Program-made: the position numbers and the translations under genes
From: SFTJ01 sp051871515
Lineage (GTDB): Bacteria; Bacteroidota; Bacteroidia; Bacteroidales; Muribaculaceae
Direction: 5' to 3'
Assembly: GCA_051871515.1 (NCBI GenBank)
Contig: JBJECY010000008.1
Span: 1-22,298 of the forward strand
DNA: 22,298 nt
Notes under the pieces: model-generated
The model's input: only the letters and a program-made list of their open reading frames with translations
Databases searched by the model: none
What the model was told of the DNA's origin: nothing
Part shown: positions 14,661 to 22,298 of the stretch, piece by piece
Layout: each line of letters begins with the position of its first letter
Numbering within the stretch: position 1 is the stretch's first letter

Positions 14661-15545
14661 ATGGAAAATAGAAATGAACATATTATTGCCGATTCAGAAT
14701 TAATTATTAATTCCGACGGCAGCGCATTTCACATACATCTTCGTCCTGAGCATATCACCGATAAGATTATTATATGCGGTGACCCGGGACGCGTTAATAT
14801 GATTGCTGCGCACTTTGACACTCGCGACCTTGAGATTTCAAGTCGTGAATTTCACACTATTCGTGGCACTTATCATGGCAAAGATGTGATGTGCTTGTCG
14901 CACGGCATTGGCGGCGACAACATTGACATAGTGATGAATGAGCTTGACGCATTGGCAAACATCGACTTTGAAACACGTCGCATTAAGCAACAGCACCGCA
15001 CCCTCAGCATTGTGAGAATTGGCACTTGCGGCGGTTTGCAACCGTTTGTGCCAATTGGCACGCCTGTGATGGCAACCAAAGCAATAGGCTTTGACGGCGT
15101 TCTTAATTTCTATGCCGGTCGCAATAACGTGTGCGACCTCGATTTTGAGAAACAATTCTGCGAATGGGTGCAATGGAACGACCTTTGGGCAAAGCCCTAT
15201 GTTGTGGATGCCGACAAAGACCTTGTGCAATCAATTGGTCGTGACGATTTGTTTCATGGCTACACTATTGCCGCCAATGGTTTTTATGGTCCACAAGGTC
15301 GCCAATTGAGACTTGCTCTTGCCGACCCATTGCTCAATTCAAAGATTGAAAAATTTGTTTACAATGGTGGTCACATCACCAACTATGAAATGGAAAGTGC
15401 TGCATTGCAGGGACTTGCCAAGCTGATGGGACACAAGGCGCTAACCGTGTGCAGCGTCATTGCCAACAGAGTAGCAACTAAGATGAACACAAACTATAAG
15501 ACCGCAGTCGATGATCTCGTTGAAACGGTTCTTGACCGCATTTAA
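14661..15545 (+). CDS. Nucleoside phosphorylase, uridine phosphorylase-like
   Basis: The product is 294 residues, in the PNP/UDP superfamily. GDPGRV (40-45) binds phosphate, RIGTCGG (119-125) is the family's nucleoside-site motif, and NYEMESAAL (241-249) holds the acidic residue that binds the ribose. NYEMES is closest to uridine phosphorylases, but substrate choice cannot be settled by eye. It cleaves nucleosides with phosphate to base and (deoxy)ribose-1-phosphate for salvage. The N-terminal 25 residues are longer than in E. coli Udp. It lies 88 nt after dprA in an A/T-rich gap where I see no convincing promoter, so it may be read from the dprA transcript. A bidirectional terminator follows. 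Confidence 0.9.
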   Translation: MENRNEHIIADSELIINSDGSAFHIHLRPEHITDKIIICGDPGRVNMIAAHFDTRDLEISSREFHTIRGTYHGKDVMCLSHGIGGDNIDIVMNELDALANIDFETRRIKQQHRTLSIVRIGTCGGLQPFVPIGTPVMATKAIGFDGVLNFYAGRNNVCDLDFEKQFCEWVQWNDLWAKPYVVDADKDLVQSIGRDDLFHGYTIAANGFYGPQGRQLRLALADPLLNSKIEKFVYNGGHITNYEMESAALQGLAKLMGHKALTVCSVIANRVATKMNTNYKTAVDDLVETVLDRI

Positions 15546-15566
15546 ACATTACGTCATTTCGCATTG

Positions 15567-15610
15567 AAAAAAAGGGACACCTTCAAAAAGGTGCCCCTAT
15601 TTTTATTTCT
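15567..15610. terminator. Bidirectional intrinsic terminator
   Basis: The stem joins 15573-15583 to 15588-15598 with one A-C mismatch and a CAAA loop. The plus strand continues ATTTTTATTT. The minus strand continues with seven T residues (complement of 15567-15573). It serves both the nucleoside phosphorylase and the opposing gyrA-TPR operon, whose last stop is at 15626. Confidence 0.9.
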
Positions 15611-15625
15611 AAGGTTTGTAGCTTT

Positions 15626-16873
15626 TTATTCTTGTTCAAGAGCATTAAGCTTGTCTTCTTCGTTGAGCTGATAGTAGATGTTTAACAACGCACGTTTGCA
15701 ATCGCCGTTATCCTTGTCAAGTTGATGACACTTTTCAAGATAAGGAAGTGCTTCACGATAGAATGGCTCAGTCTTAGACTTCAACTGTGCACTGTTGAGC
15801 GAAGGATTTTCTTCTTGAACCTTAACGGCTTTGTTGAAGTACATACGGCCAAGGTCAAAGTTACCCTTTGCATAATCAGGATTAATGGTTACAGCCTTCT
15901 TGAAGTATTCAATTGCTTCATCAATCTTGTTTTGTTGCTCCATGAGCACACCCTTCAAATCAAGATATTCTTCGTTGTTGGGGTTCTCGGCGATAGTCTT
16001 GTCGAGCAATTGATTAGCATCGTCATACTTTTCTTTGTTAAGAAGGTCATTAACAATGATGCGAACATACATGTTGTCCTTGTTTCCATAGAGAGGATAA
16101 GCCTCTTTAGCAATAGCAACCACTGTCTCATCGCTGTTAGGAATACCAGCTGCAACACTCAAAGCATAGTCAAACACGTCTTTGTCAGTGTAGCCTTTCT
16201 TGCGAGATTTTTCAAAAGCCTCAAGTGCATGTTGCAACTCCTCAGCTTGCCATGCAGCAACACCTTCATAGAAACGCATTTGAGCAACTGTTGTGTCGGC
16301 CAATGCTGGTTTGAACTTGCCAAGATATTCAGCATCTTGGAAATCGCAGAAAACGCCCCAGCACTTAGCTGCATTTGAATAGTCCTTTGCGTCATACAAT
16401 CCGTTACCGGCAGCATAGAAGTCATTAACGTGACCTGCAATGATACTCAAAATGTCCTTGCTGTATTTGGTTTTGTACTTAGCCTCACCGGTTTTCTTAT
16501 CAACCTTTGGAGTACCATCTTTTTCAAGTTCGGGCACTTTGTCAAGTTCAAGAGCCTTCATGAAATAGTCATAGCCTTCAAGCAAAGCTTTGCCCATTTC
16601 TTTATCGTCAACTTGCTTACCAATGGCTTTCTCACCAGTGCACTTGTCGTAATAACCATAACTTGCCTTGCCAGCAATATACCATGTTGCGGCATTGCCT
16701 TTGCTCTCTTCGTTTGTGAGCGCAGCTTTGATTTTTGAACGTGCACCATTGAAAGTGCCGGAGTTGGCCGACATGCTGCCGATTTCGCTCTTCACTTCAT
16801 CTACTAACTTGTTTTGAGCATACACACATGTTGCCATTGCTCCACAAGCTAAAAAAAGAACCAATTTTTTCAT
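15626..16873 (-). CDS. Exported tetratricopeptide repeat protein
   Basis: The product is 415 residues. The signal peptide MKKLVLFLACGAMATCVYA ends in VYA before Gln20, a type I cleavage site. The mature part is mainly helical. Canonical TPR units are clearest in the last 150 residues, for example DANQLLDKTIAENPNNEEYLD, whose partner helices repeat as DEAIEYFKKAVTINPDYAKG and ALPYLEKCHQLDKDNGDCK. It should be a periplasmic or surface scaffold; the partner is unknown. It lies 53 nt after gyrA with no promoter or terminator between, so it is probably co-transcribed. Confidence 0.88.
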   Translation of the reverse strand: MKKLVLFLACGAMATCVYAQNKLVDEVKSEIGSMSANSGTFNGARSKIKAALTNEESKGNAATWYIAGKASYGYYDKCTGEKAIGKQVDDKEMGKALLEGYDYFMKALELDKVPELEKDGTPKVDKKTGEAKYKTKYSKDILSIIAGHVNDFYAAGNGLYDAKDYSNAAKCWGVFCDFQDAEYLGKFKPALADTTVAQMRFYEGVAAWQAEELQHALEAFEKSRKKGYTDKDVFDYALSVAAGIPNSDETVVAIAKEAYPLYGNKDNMYVRIIVNDLLNKEKYDDANQLLDKTIAENPNNEEYLDLKGVLMEQQNKIDEAIEYFKKAVTINPDYAKGNFDLGRMYFNKAVKVQEENPSLNSAQLKSKTEPFYREALPYLEKCHQLDKDNGDCKRALLNIYYQLNEEDKLNALEQE

Positions 16874-16926
16874 GTTATAAAATTTAATTATTAATAATTG
16901 TCTTTAATTTCTTTTTGATTAGACTA

Positions 16927-19479
16927 TTAATCTTCTGTTTCGTTTAAATCAACATCTGTTTCATTTTGGTTGATGGGTTGCTCAGCATCAACATCTACCG
17001 CGTCGGTAGAGCCTTCTTGCTGAAGATCTTCTTCATCAACTTTGTCAGAATCGACTTTGCACACCGACGAAATCATGTCGTGACGTTTCTCAAGATTAAT
17101 GAGCTTAACTCCCTGAGTTGCACGTCCCATCACGCGCAGATTCTCAACGTTCAAACGAATGGTGATGCCCGACTTGTTGATAATAACAATGTCATTATCA
17201 TCATTAACATCTTTAATGGCAATCAATTCGCCTGTCTTATCGGTCACATTGAGGGTCTTGACGCCCTTACCGCCACGGTTAGTTATGCGATAGTCTTCAA
17301 GAGCCGAGCGTTTGCCGTATCCGTTTTCTGATACCACAAGGATGTCGTTAGGTTTATTCTCGTCAACACAAATCATGCCAATGATTTCATCATCGGGTGT
17401 CAGTGCCATACCCTTAACACCGGTGGCATTGCGTCCCATCACGCGCACTGTGTTCTCAGAGAAGCGGATGGCTCTACCCTTCTTATCGGCAAGAATAATT
17501 TGTGAGTTGCCATTGGTCATCACAACGTCAATCACGCTGTCGCCTTCAAGAATATTGATGGCGATGATGCCTTTGGCACGAGGACGTGAATAGTCGGCAA
17601 GCGAAGTTTTCTTCACTGTACCCCTCTTGGTGCAGAACACAATGTTGTGCGACTTGTTATAGTCTGGGTCGCTAAACGATTCTACTCTGATGAATGCCGT
17701 AATCTTGTCATCAGGTTCTATGTTGAGCATGTTTTGAATGGCTCTACCCTTTGAATTACGTGCACCCTCGTGGATTTCAAACACACGCATCCAGTAGCAA
17801 CGTCCCTTTTGAGTGAAGAAGAGCATATAATTATGCAAAGTGGCAGGATAGATGTGCTCAATGAAGTCATCATCACGAGTGTCGCTACCCTTCACGCCCA
17901 CGCCGCCACGATTCTGTGCACGGAATTCGGCAAGCGGAGTACGTTTAATATATCCGTTATGAGAAATTGTGATAACAGCAGGCTCGTTGGCATACATATC
18001 CTCTACCGAGAAATCACTTTCATCAGGGCGGATGTCGGTCTTGCGCTCGTCGCCGTATTTGTCACGAATCTCTTCAAGCTCGCCAATAATCACTTTCTTA
18101 CATTCTTCAGGGTCGGTGAGAATCAAGTTTAAGTGAGCAATGAGTTTTTGCAACTCTTCATATTCTTCACGAAGCTTGCCTTGTTCAAGATTGGTGAGCT
18201 GACGCAGACGCATTTGCACAATTGCGTTGGCTTGCTCTTCGTCAAGACCAAAGCGCTCGCACAGACGTGATTTTGCTTCGTCAATGTTTGCACTGGTCTT
18301 AATTATCTTTATTACCTCGTCAATATTGTCGGAAGCTATAATCAAACCTTGCACAATGTGTGCACGCGCCTCGGCTTTTTTAAGTTCAAACTTGGTGCGG
18401 CGAATCACCACATCGTGGCGGAATTGCAAGAAGTGATAAAGTATTTCTTTAAGATTCAGCGTTTTTGGTCGGCCATTTACAAGGGCAATGTTGTTTACGC
18501 TAAACGATGATTGCAACTCGGTCATCTTAAACAACTTGTTGAGCACAATCTGCGCATTTGAGTCGCGACGCACGTCAACAACGATGCGCATACCTTTACG
18601 GTCGCTCTCGTCGTTTACATTCGATATGCCATCAATACGTTTCTCGTTCACCAAATCAGCAATCTTCATGATAAGAAGACGCTTGTTTACATTATAAGGT
18701 ATCTCGGTGATGATGATACGTTCATGTTCGCCTTCAACTTCTATCTCGGTTTTTGCACGCACCACAATGCGTCCACGTCCGGTTTCAAAAGCCTCTTTCA
18801 CGCCCGAAAGACCGTAAATGATACCGCCTGTTGGGAAGTCAGGAGCCTTGATGTATTGCATTAGCTCAGGCACTGTGATGTCGGGGTTGTTCTCCATCGC
18901 AATGCAGGCATTGATTGACTCAGTGAGATTGTGAGGAGGCATATTTGTTGCCATACCAACGGCAATACCCGATGCTCCGTTAACCAACAGATTGGGGAAA
19001 CGAGTAGGCATCACAGTAGGCTCAGGTATGGTGTTGTCAAAGTTCATTGTGAAATCAACCGTGTCAGCATCGATATCACGCATCATTTCCTCGCCCATTT
19101 TTGCGAGACGAGCCTCGGTGTAACGCATGGCAGCTGCGCCATCGCCGTCAACCGAACCAAAGTTTCCTTGGCCATCGACCAGGGTGTAACGCATTGCCCA
19201 ATTTTGTGCCATGCGCACCATTGCGTAATAAACTGATGAGTCGCCGTGAGGGTGGAACTTACCAAGCACGTCACCCACAATACGAGCTGACTTCTTATAT
19301 GGGGCTGTGGAGAAATTACCCAATTTCTCCATGCCATAGAGCACCCTGCGGTGCACCGGTTTAAAGCCGTCTCTAACATCAGGAAGCGCTCTCGACACTA
19401 TCACCGACATTGAATAGTCAATGTAGGCCGAACGCATCTGATTCTCAATATTGATCTTCTGTATACGATCGTTATTCAT
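16927..19479 (-). CDS. gyrA: DNA gyrase subunit A
   Basis: The product is 850 residues. The breakage-reunion domain opens with IENQMRSAYIDYSMSVIVSRAL in the standard place, and the catalytic tyrosine is Tyr120 in AAAMRYTEARL. The quinolone region reads HPHGDSSVYYAMVRM: the serine equivalent to E. coli Ser83 is kept (Ser81), but the position of Asp87 is tyrosine (Tyr85). The C-terminal beta-pinwheel has repeated blades (NRGGVGVKG, RAKGIIAINIL, VMGRNATGVKG, RVMGRATQGVKL), with the GyrA-box-like TNRGGKG supporting GyrA over ParC. It ends in a 40-residue acidic tail. With GyrB it introduces negative supercoils. The start ATG is at the usual distance from the conserved N-terminus. Confidence 0.97.
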   Translation of the reverse strand: MNNDRIQKINIENQMRSAYIDYSMSVIVSRALPDVRDGFKPVHRRVLYGMEKLGNFSTAPYKKSARIVGDVLGKFHPHGDSSVYYAMVRMAQNWAMRYTLVDGQGNFGSVDGDGAAAMRYTEARLAKMGEEMMRDIDADTVDFTMNFDNTIPEPTVMPTRFPNLLVNGASGIAVGMATNMPPHNLTESINACIAMENNPDITVPELMQYIKAPDFPTGGIIYGLSGVKEAFETGRGRIVVRAKTEIEVEGEHERIIITEIPYNVNKRLLIMKIADLVNEKRIDGISNVNDESDRKGMRIVVDVRRDSNAQIVLNKLFKMTELQSSFSVNNIALVNGRPKTLNLKEILYHFLQFRHDVVIRRTKFELKKAEARAHIVQGLIIASDNIDEVIKIIKTSANIDEAKSRLCERFGLDEEQANAIVQMRLRQLTNLEQGKLREEYEELQKLIAHLNLILTDPEECKKVIIGELEEIRDKYGDERKTDIRPDESDFSVEDMYANEPAVITISHNGYIKRTPLAEFRAQNRGGVGVKGSDTRDDDFIEHIYPATLHNYMLFFTQKGRCYWMRVFEIHEGARNSKGRAIQNMLNIEPDDKITAFIRVESFSDPDYNKSHNIVFCTKRGTVKKTSLADYSRPRAKGIIAINILEGDSVIDVVMTNGNSQIILADKKGRAIRFSENTVRVMGRNATGVKGMALTPDDEIIGMICVDENKPNDILVVSENGYGKRSALEDYRITNRGGKGVKTLNVTDKTGELIAIKDVNDDNDIVIINKSGITIRLNVENLRVMGRATQGVKLINLEKRHDMISSVCKVDSDKVDEEDLQQEGSTDAVDVDAEQPINQNETDVDLNETED

Positions 19480-19575
19480 CTTAAATTAATAATTGTTTTT
19501 TACTATCTTTCTTTGCCTGCATGAACACTGACTCAAACACAAGTCCACACATTTGCAAGTTATAATATTATTTTA

Positions 19576-19583
19576 CAAAGATA
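19576..19583 (-). promoter_or_regulatory. Likely -7 element of the gyrA promoter
   Basis: Minus strand TATCTTTG fits TAnnTTTG and equals the lipoprotein gene's -7 box. No TTTG lies at the expected -33 distance. The leader to the ATG at 19479 would be about 90 nt, the longest in the window. Confidence 0.5.
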
Positions 19584-19629
19584 GCAAAAAATGTTGATAT
19601 ATTTTTAGATTGATGTGTAATAAAAAACC

Positions 19630-19637
19630 TAATTTTG
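19630..19637 (+). promoter_or_regulatory. Likely -7 element of the DMT exporter promoter
   Basis: TAATTTTG fits TAnnTTTG and ends 35 nt before the ATG at 19673. The only -33 candidate is TTG at 19610-19612, with a short 17-nt spacer. Confidence 0.5.
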
Positions 19638-19672
19638 CACCTCTGTAGTATAATTGCTACATCATTTGAGAT

Positions 19673-20554
19673 ATGAAACAGCAAAACACATTAATATATC
19701 ACATTTGTGCGCTTGCAACAGTGGCCGCATGGGGCGTTTCGTTTGTGTGTACGCGCGTCTTGCTCGACCACGGATTGACGCCTGTTGTCATCTATATTTA
19801 CCGTTTCACATTGGCATATGTGGCAATGTTGATGCTAAGCAAGTTTAGGGTTAAGGCGTTGCCAATCGCCGACGAGCTGAAGGTGGCAGCATGCGGGCTT
19901 ACGGGCGGAACGCTCTATTTTGTTGCTGAGAATACAGCACTCGCCCACACCCTGGTGTCGAACGTCGCATTTATTGTAAACATCACGCCGTTGCTCACCA
20001 CATTACTCGTGGTTTTGTTTAGCAACAACGAACGATTCACACGGTCAATGCTGATAGGCTCGCTTGTGGCTTTGGCTGGCGTTTCGTTGCTTGTTTTTCA
20101 AGATGGAGTTTCATTTGGAGGCAGCATCACTGGTGCATTGTTGGCTTTTGCAGCTGCACTTAGTTGGGCGCTTTATTCATTGATATTTAAATTTTTACAA
20201 GGCAAATATTCAATCATTGATTTAACAAGGAAAGTTTTCTTTTATGGTGTTATATCGTCTTTGGCAGTTGCACTGATTCAGCGCAATAGTTTCAATGTTG
20301 ACTTGCTGCTAAATAAAGCTGTTGCCGGCAATCTTCTGTTCTTGTCGTTGGTGTGTTCTCTTGCCGGATTTTGTGTGTGGAATATGCTTGTTAAGCAGAT
20401 TGGCGCAATCAGAGCATCAAACTATTTATACATCTCTCCTATTGCCTCAGTTGCGTTTTCTGTACTTCTTTTGGGTGAGCATCCAAATATGATTGGCATA
20501 GTGGGATGTTGCCTCACTTTGGGTGGAGTGATAATTGCAGAAAAAGTGAAATAA
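19673..20554 (+). CDS. DMT-superfamily transporter (EamA family)
   Basis: The product is 293 residues with about ten hydrophobic segments in two repeated halves, the EamA layout. Segments such as TVAAWGVSFVCTRVLLDHG (first helix and family-typical W-G-x-x-F), NVAFIVNITPLLTTLLVVLF, GALLAFAAALSWALYSLIF (start of the second repeat) and IGIVGCCLTLGGVIIAEK fit inner-membrane exporters of amino acids or other metabolites. The substrate is not predictable. The gene stands alone, divergent from gyrA and convergent with the galM operon. No Shine-Dalgarno is present. Confidence 0.92.
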   Translation: MKQQNTLIYHICALATVAAWGVSFVCTRVLLDHGLTPVVIYIYRFTLAYVAMLMLSKFRVKALPIADELKVAACGLTGGTLYFVAENTALAHTLVSNVAFIVNITPLLTTLLVVLFSNNERFTRSMLIGSLVALAGVSLLVFQDGVSFGGSITGALLAFAAALSWALYSLIFKFLQGKYSIIDLTRKVFFYGVISSLAVALIQRNSFNVDLLLNKAVAGNLLFLSLVCSLAGFCVWNMLVKQIGAIRASNYLYISPIASVAFSVLLLGEHPNMIGIVGCCLTLGGVIIAEKVK

Positions 20555-20558
20555 AAAG

Positions 20559-20603
20559 GCAAAGATGCAATTGGCTAATGAAAACGCCAAATTACACCTT
20601 TGC
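20559..20603 (+). terminator. Probable terminator of the DMT exporter
   Basis: GCAAAG (20559-20564) pairs with CTTTGC (20598-20603), with a further imperfect inner stem ending GGC/GCC around a 10-nt loop. ACTAATATTTTATAT follows, an interrupted T-rich tail. It begins 5 nt after the stop codon. Confidence 0.5.
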
Positions 20604-20618
20604 ACTAATATTTTATAT

Positions 20619-20656
20619 GCGGCATGGTTTCAAAAAGAACTTTTGACCTTTGCCGC
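20619..20656. terminator. Long hairpin between convergent genes
   Basis: GCGGCA (20619-20624) pairs with TGCCGC (20651-20656). Inside, GGT and CAAAA pair with TTTTGACC around a small loop. It lies 24 nt beyond the stop of the minus-strand nucleotidyltransferase. There is no T-run on either strand, so its role as terminator is not certain. Confidence 0.45.
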
Positions 20657-20658
20657 TA

Positions 20659-20675
20659 CTAAGCTAAAAGCTTAG
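20659..20675. repeat. Small perfect inverted repeat after the nucleotidyltransferase stop
   Basis: CTAAGC (20659-20664) and GCTTAG (20670-20675) flank a TAAAA loop, 4 nt from the minus-strand stop codon. It may stack with the neighbouring hairpin to form the 3' end of the galM operon transcript. Confidence 0.45.
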
Positions 20676-20679
20676 ATGA

Positions 20680-21582
20680 TTAGAACATCTTTTCAGGATA
20701 TTCACCCTTGGCATGTAACTCTGCAAATTTGTCAACCACACCTTGACGGTCAGCTGCATAAGTCACGCCAAACCACTTTGAGTCAGTGTCAAGCACTTTC
20801 ACCTTGGCAATGCCCTTGGTCACAAGTTCGTTGACTACCAAAGGAATAAAGAATTCCGACTTTGGTTTTTCAATGTTTTCTTTGAGGAAGTCAACAAAAT
20901 ATTTCTCGCTGAACTCAAAATAATCGGGGGTGAAGCCCCACAGATTCATTGAAACCGGAGTGTTGGGGTCAAGTATTTGCACCTGGCCATTCTCGTCGGT
21001 GAAAGAGATTTCATGCTTTTCGTTGTAGGCAATAGCAGTTCTTTCAACCACAGTGGTAAGGTAACCATCGGTGTTTTCACACACGCCACGAGCCACAGAG
21101 CCGCTTTCTGACATGGTGTTGCCAACACGGAATCCAACCATACAATAGTCGCCCTTTTCAGTCTTTGGCTTAGAAAGCTCTTCAGCAATCACCTCAAACG
21201 AGTTGCGGCCATAGAAGTCGTCGGCATTGATTACAGCAAACGGTTCCTTAATCACGTCTTTGCCCATAAGCACAGCGTGGTTAGTACCCCAAGGTTTAGT
21301 GCGACCTTCTGGGCAAACAAAGCCTTCAGGAAGATTGTCTAAAGCCTGGAACACCACTTCCACTGGAATATGGTTTTCATATTTCGACAGAATTTTCACT
21401 CTGAAATCGTCCTCGAAATCTTTGCGGATAACAAAAACAATCTTGCCGAAACCACTACGAATGGCATCGTAGATTGAATAGTCCATGATTGTTTCTCCGT
21501 GAGGGCCCAGTCCATCGAGTTGTTTAAGACCTCCGTAACGGCTGCCCATGCCGGCAGCAAGAACAAATAAAGTTGGTTTCAT
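20680..21582 (-). CDS. Sugar-1-phosphate nucleotidyltransferase family protein
   Basis: The product is 300 residues. The NTP-binding loop is LAAGMGSRYGGLKQ (8-21), then KPWGTNHAVL (96-105) and the metal-binding INADDFYG (118-125). This is the GT-A nucleotidyltransferase fold that joins a sugar-1-phosphate to an NTP with release of pyrophosphate. There is no C-terminal left-handed beta-helix, so it is not a GlmU type. The gene follows galM by one base, so a role with hexose, perhaps galactose-1-phosphate, is inferred; substrate and nucleotide are unproven. Three hairpins lie downstream. Confidence 0.88.
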   Translation of the reverse strand: MKPTLFVLAAGMGSRYGGLKQLDGLGPHGETIMDYSIYDAIRSGFGKIVFVIRKDFEDDFRVKILSKYENHIPVEVVFQALDNLPEGFVCPEGRTKPWGTNHAVLMGKDVIKEPFAVINADDFYGRNSFEVIAEELSKPKTEKGDYCMVGFRVGNTMSESGSVARGVCENTDGYLTTVVERTAIAYNEKHEISFTDENGQVQILDPNTPVSMNLWGFTPDYFEFSEKYFVDFLKENIEKPKSEFFIPLVVNELVTKGIAKVKVLDTDSKWFGVTYAADRQGVVDKFAELHAKGEYPEKMF

Positions 21583-21583
21583 T

Positions 21584-22298
21584 TTATTTGATATTGAATT
21601 TAAAAATTATTGTTTGCTTATATTCCTCGCCGGGCTTAAGTGTTTGGCTTGGGAAATTAGGCTTGTTAGGAGCGTCGGGCATGCCCTGGCACTCAATGGC
21701 AACACCGTCATAATCGTTATATGGACGACCGGACTTGCTGATTGGGCTTCCATCCAAATAGTTGCCGCCATAAACCTGTGCTGCTGGCTGTGTGGTGAAC
21801 ACTTGCATCTCTCTGCCGTTTTGTGGATGAGAGAGTGTTGCAACATGCTTCAGTTCACCTGCATGCCAATCGCTAACCACGAAACAATGGTCATAACCTT
21901 TGCCAATAATCAAAGGCTTATACTCCTCGTTCATGTCGCGGCCCAATGGTTTGGCAGTTGTAAAGTCCATTGGCGTGCCTGCCACCGGTGCAATCTCACC
22001 TGTTGGGATAAGTGTTTCATCGGTAGGCAAGAAATGGTCGCAGTTGAGCCACAAAATGTGATTGAGCACACTGCCCGAGTTTTCACCGCCAAGGTTGAAA
22101 TAAGCGTGGTTGGTGAGGTTTATCACAGTGGTCTTGTCGGTGGTGGCATGGAAGTCAAGAATCAATTGATTGTCTTCTGTCCAAGTATATTGTACTTTGG
22201 CCTGCAAGTTGCCGGGATAGTTTTCTTCACCATCGGGGCTAAGGCGGCTAAACACCACCTTTTCATCAACCACCGCGCAATCCCAAATCTGATTCTGG
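21584..22298 (-). CDS. galM: Aldose 1-epimerase (mutarotase), C-terminal part, cut by window end
   Basis: The frame runs off the right edge, giving the last 237 residues of a protein usually 340-380 long. An apparent start at 22273 is an internal valine codon (GTG): the frame stays open upstream and reads IWDCAVVDEKVV, continuous with the family. Catalytic features are present: the histidine in NLTNHAYFNLGGE and the glutamate in GVAIECQGMPDAPN, with KGYDHCFVV and LKPGEEY between and after. It interconverts alpha and beta anomers of galactose or glucose before kinase action. The stop is one base before the nucleotidyltransferase ATG, so the two are an operon. I see no signal peptide because the N-terminus is missing. 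Confidence 0.95.
   Translation of the reverse strand, partial: QNQIWDCAVVDEKVVFSRLSPDGEENYPGNLQAKVQYTWTEDNQLILDFHATTDKTTVINLTNHAYFNLGGENSGSVLNHILWLNCDHFLPTDETLIPTGEIAPVAGTPMDFTTAKPLGRDMNEEYKPLIIGKGYDHCFVVSDWHAGELKHVATLSHPQNGREMQVFTTQPAAQVYGGNYLDGSPISKSGRPYNDYDGVAIECQGMPDAPNKPNFPSQTLKPGEEYKQTIIFKFNIK

Noticed and set aside
16840..16873. Lipobox-like FLAC in the TPR protein signal peptide
   Set aside because: The cysteine at residue 10 leaves too short a hydrophobic core; the VYA site before Gln20 is a normal signal peptidase I site.
1..22298. tRNA genes, CRISPR arrays, insertion sequences or defence systems
   Set aside because: No cloverleaf-like sequence, spaced direct repeats, transposase or recognisable defence gene was seen on either strand.

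Overview
The window looks like a chromosomal housekeeping segment from a member of the Bacteroidales (phylum Bacteroidota); the genus cannot be fixed from sequence alone. Three things point there. Most promoters I can pick out have the Bacteroidota form TTTG - about 20 nt - TAnnTTTG. Almost no start codon has a Shine-Dalgarno sequence. The gene pairs (tgt with an LptF/LptG permease, gyrA with a TPR protein, a COG2509 FAD protein, a DUF4369 lipoprotein, nspC) are ones I associate with this order. I see no mobile element, tRNA, rRNA or CRISPR array, and no stretch over 300 nt lacks a gene.

Layout, left to right: (1) the end of the rpsF-rpsR-rplI ribosomal protein operon, closed by a strong terminator; (2) a minus-strand DUF4369-like lipoprotein, divergent from asnB; (3) a minus-strand tgt-lptG operon whose stop and start codons overlap as GTGA; (4) a plus-strand pair, a DEDDy 3'-5' exonuclease and a small two-helix membrane protein, whose terminator lies inside the 3' end of an opposing ECF sigma factor gene; (5) a UvrD/PcrA-type helicase and nspC in one plus-strand operon, meeting a minus-strand COG2509 FAD protein so closely that the two stop codons share TTAA; (6) a hotdog thioesterase abutting dprA, then a nucleoside phosphorylase ending at a bidirectional terminator; (7) a minus-strand gyrA-TPR operon; (8) a DMT-family exporter; (9) a minus-strand galM (cut by the window end) followed one base later by a sugar-1-phosphate nucleotidyltransferase, with three hairpins between this pair and the exporter.

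Functional themes are translation (S6, S18, L9, Tgt), DNA topology, repair and uptake (GyrA, UvrD/PcrA-like, DprA, exonuclease), outer-membrane lipopolysaccharide transport (LptF/G), and nitrogen, polyamine, nucleoside and galactose metabolism. I found no obvious undescribed multi-gene system. The observations best worth following are regulatory or structural: a full 7-nt Shine-Dalgarno ahead of rpsR, whose product helps hide the anti-Shine-Dalgarno in this phylum; a Tgt without its zinc cysteines; a terminator embedded in a sigma factor coding sequence; and a galM-nucleotidyltransferase pair that could supply an alternative uridylylation step.
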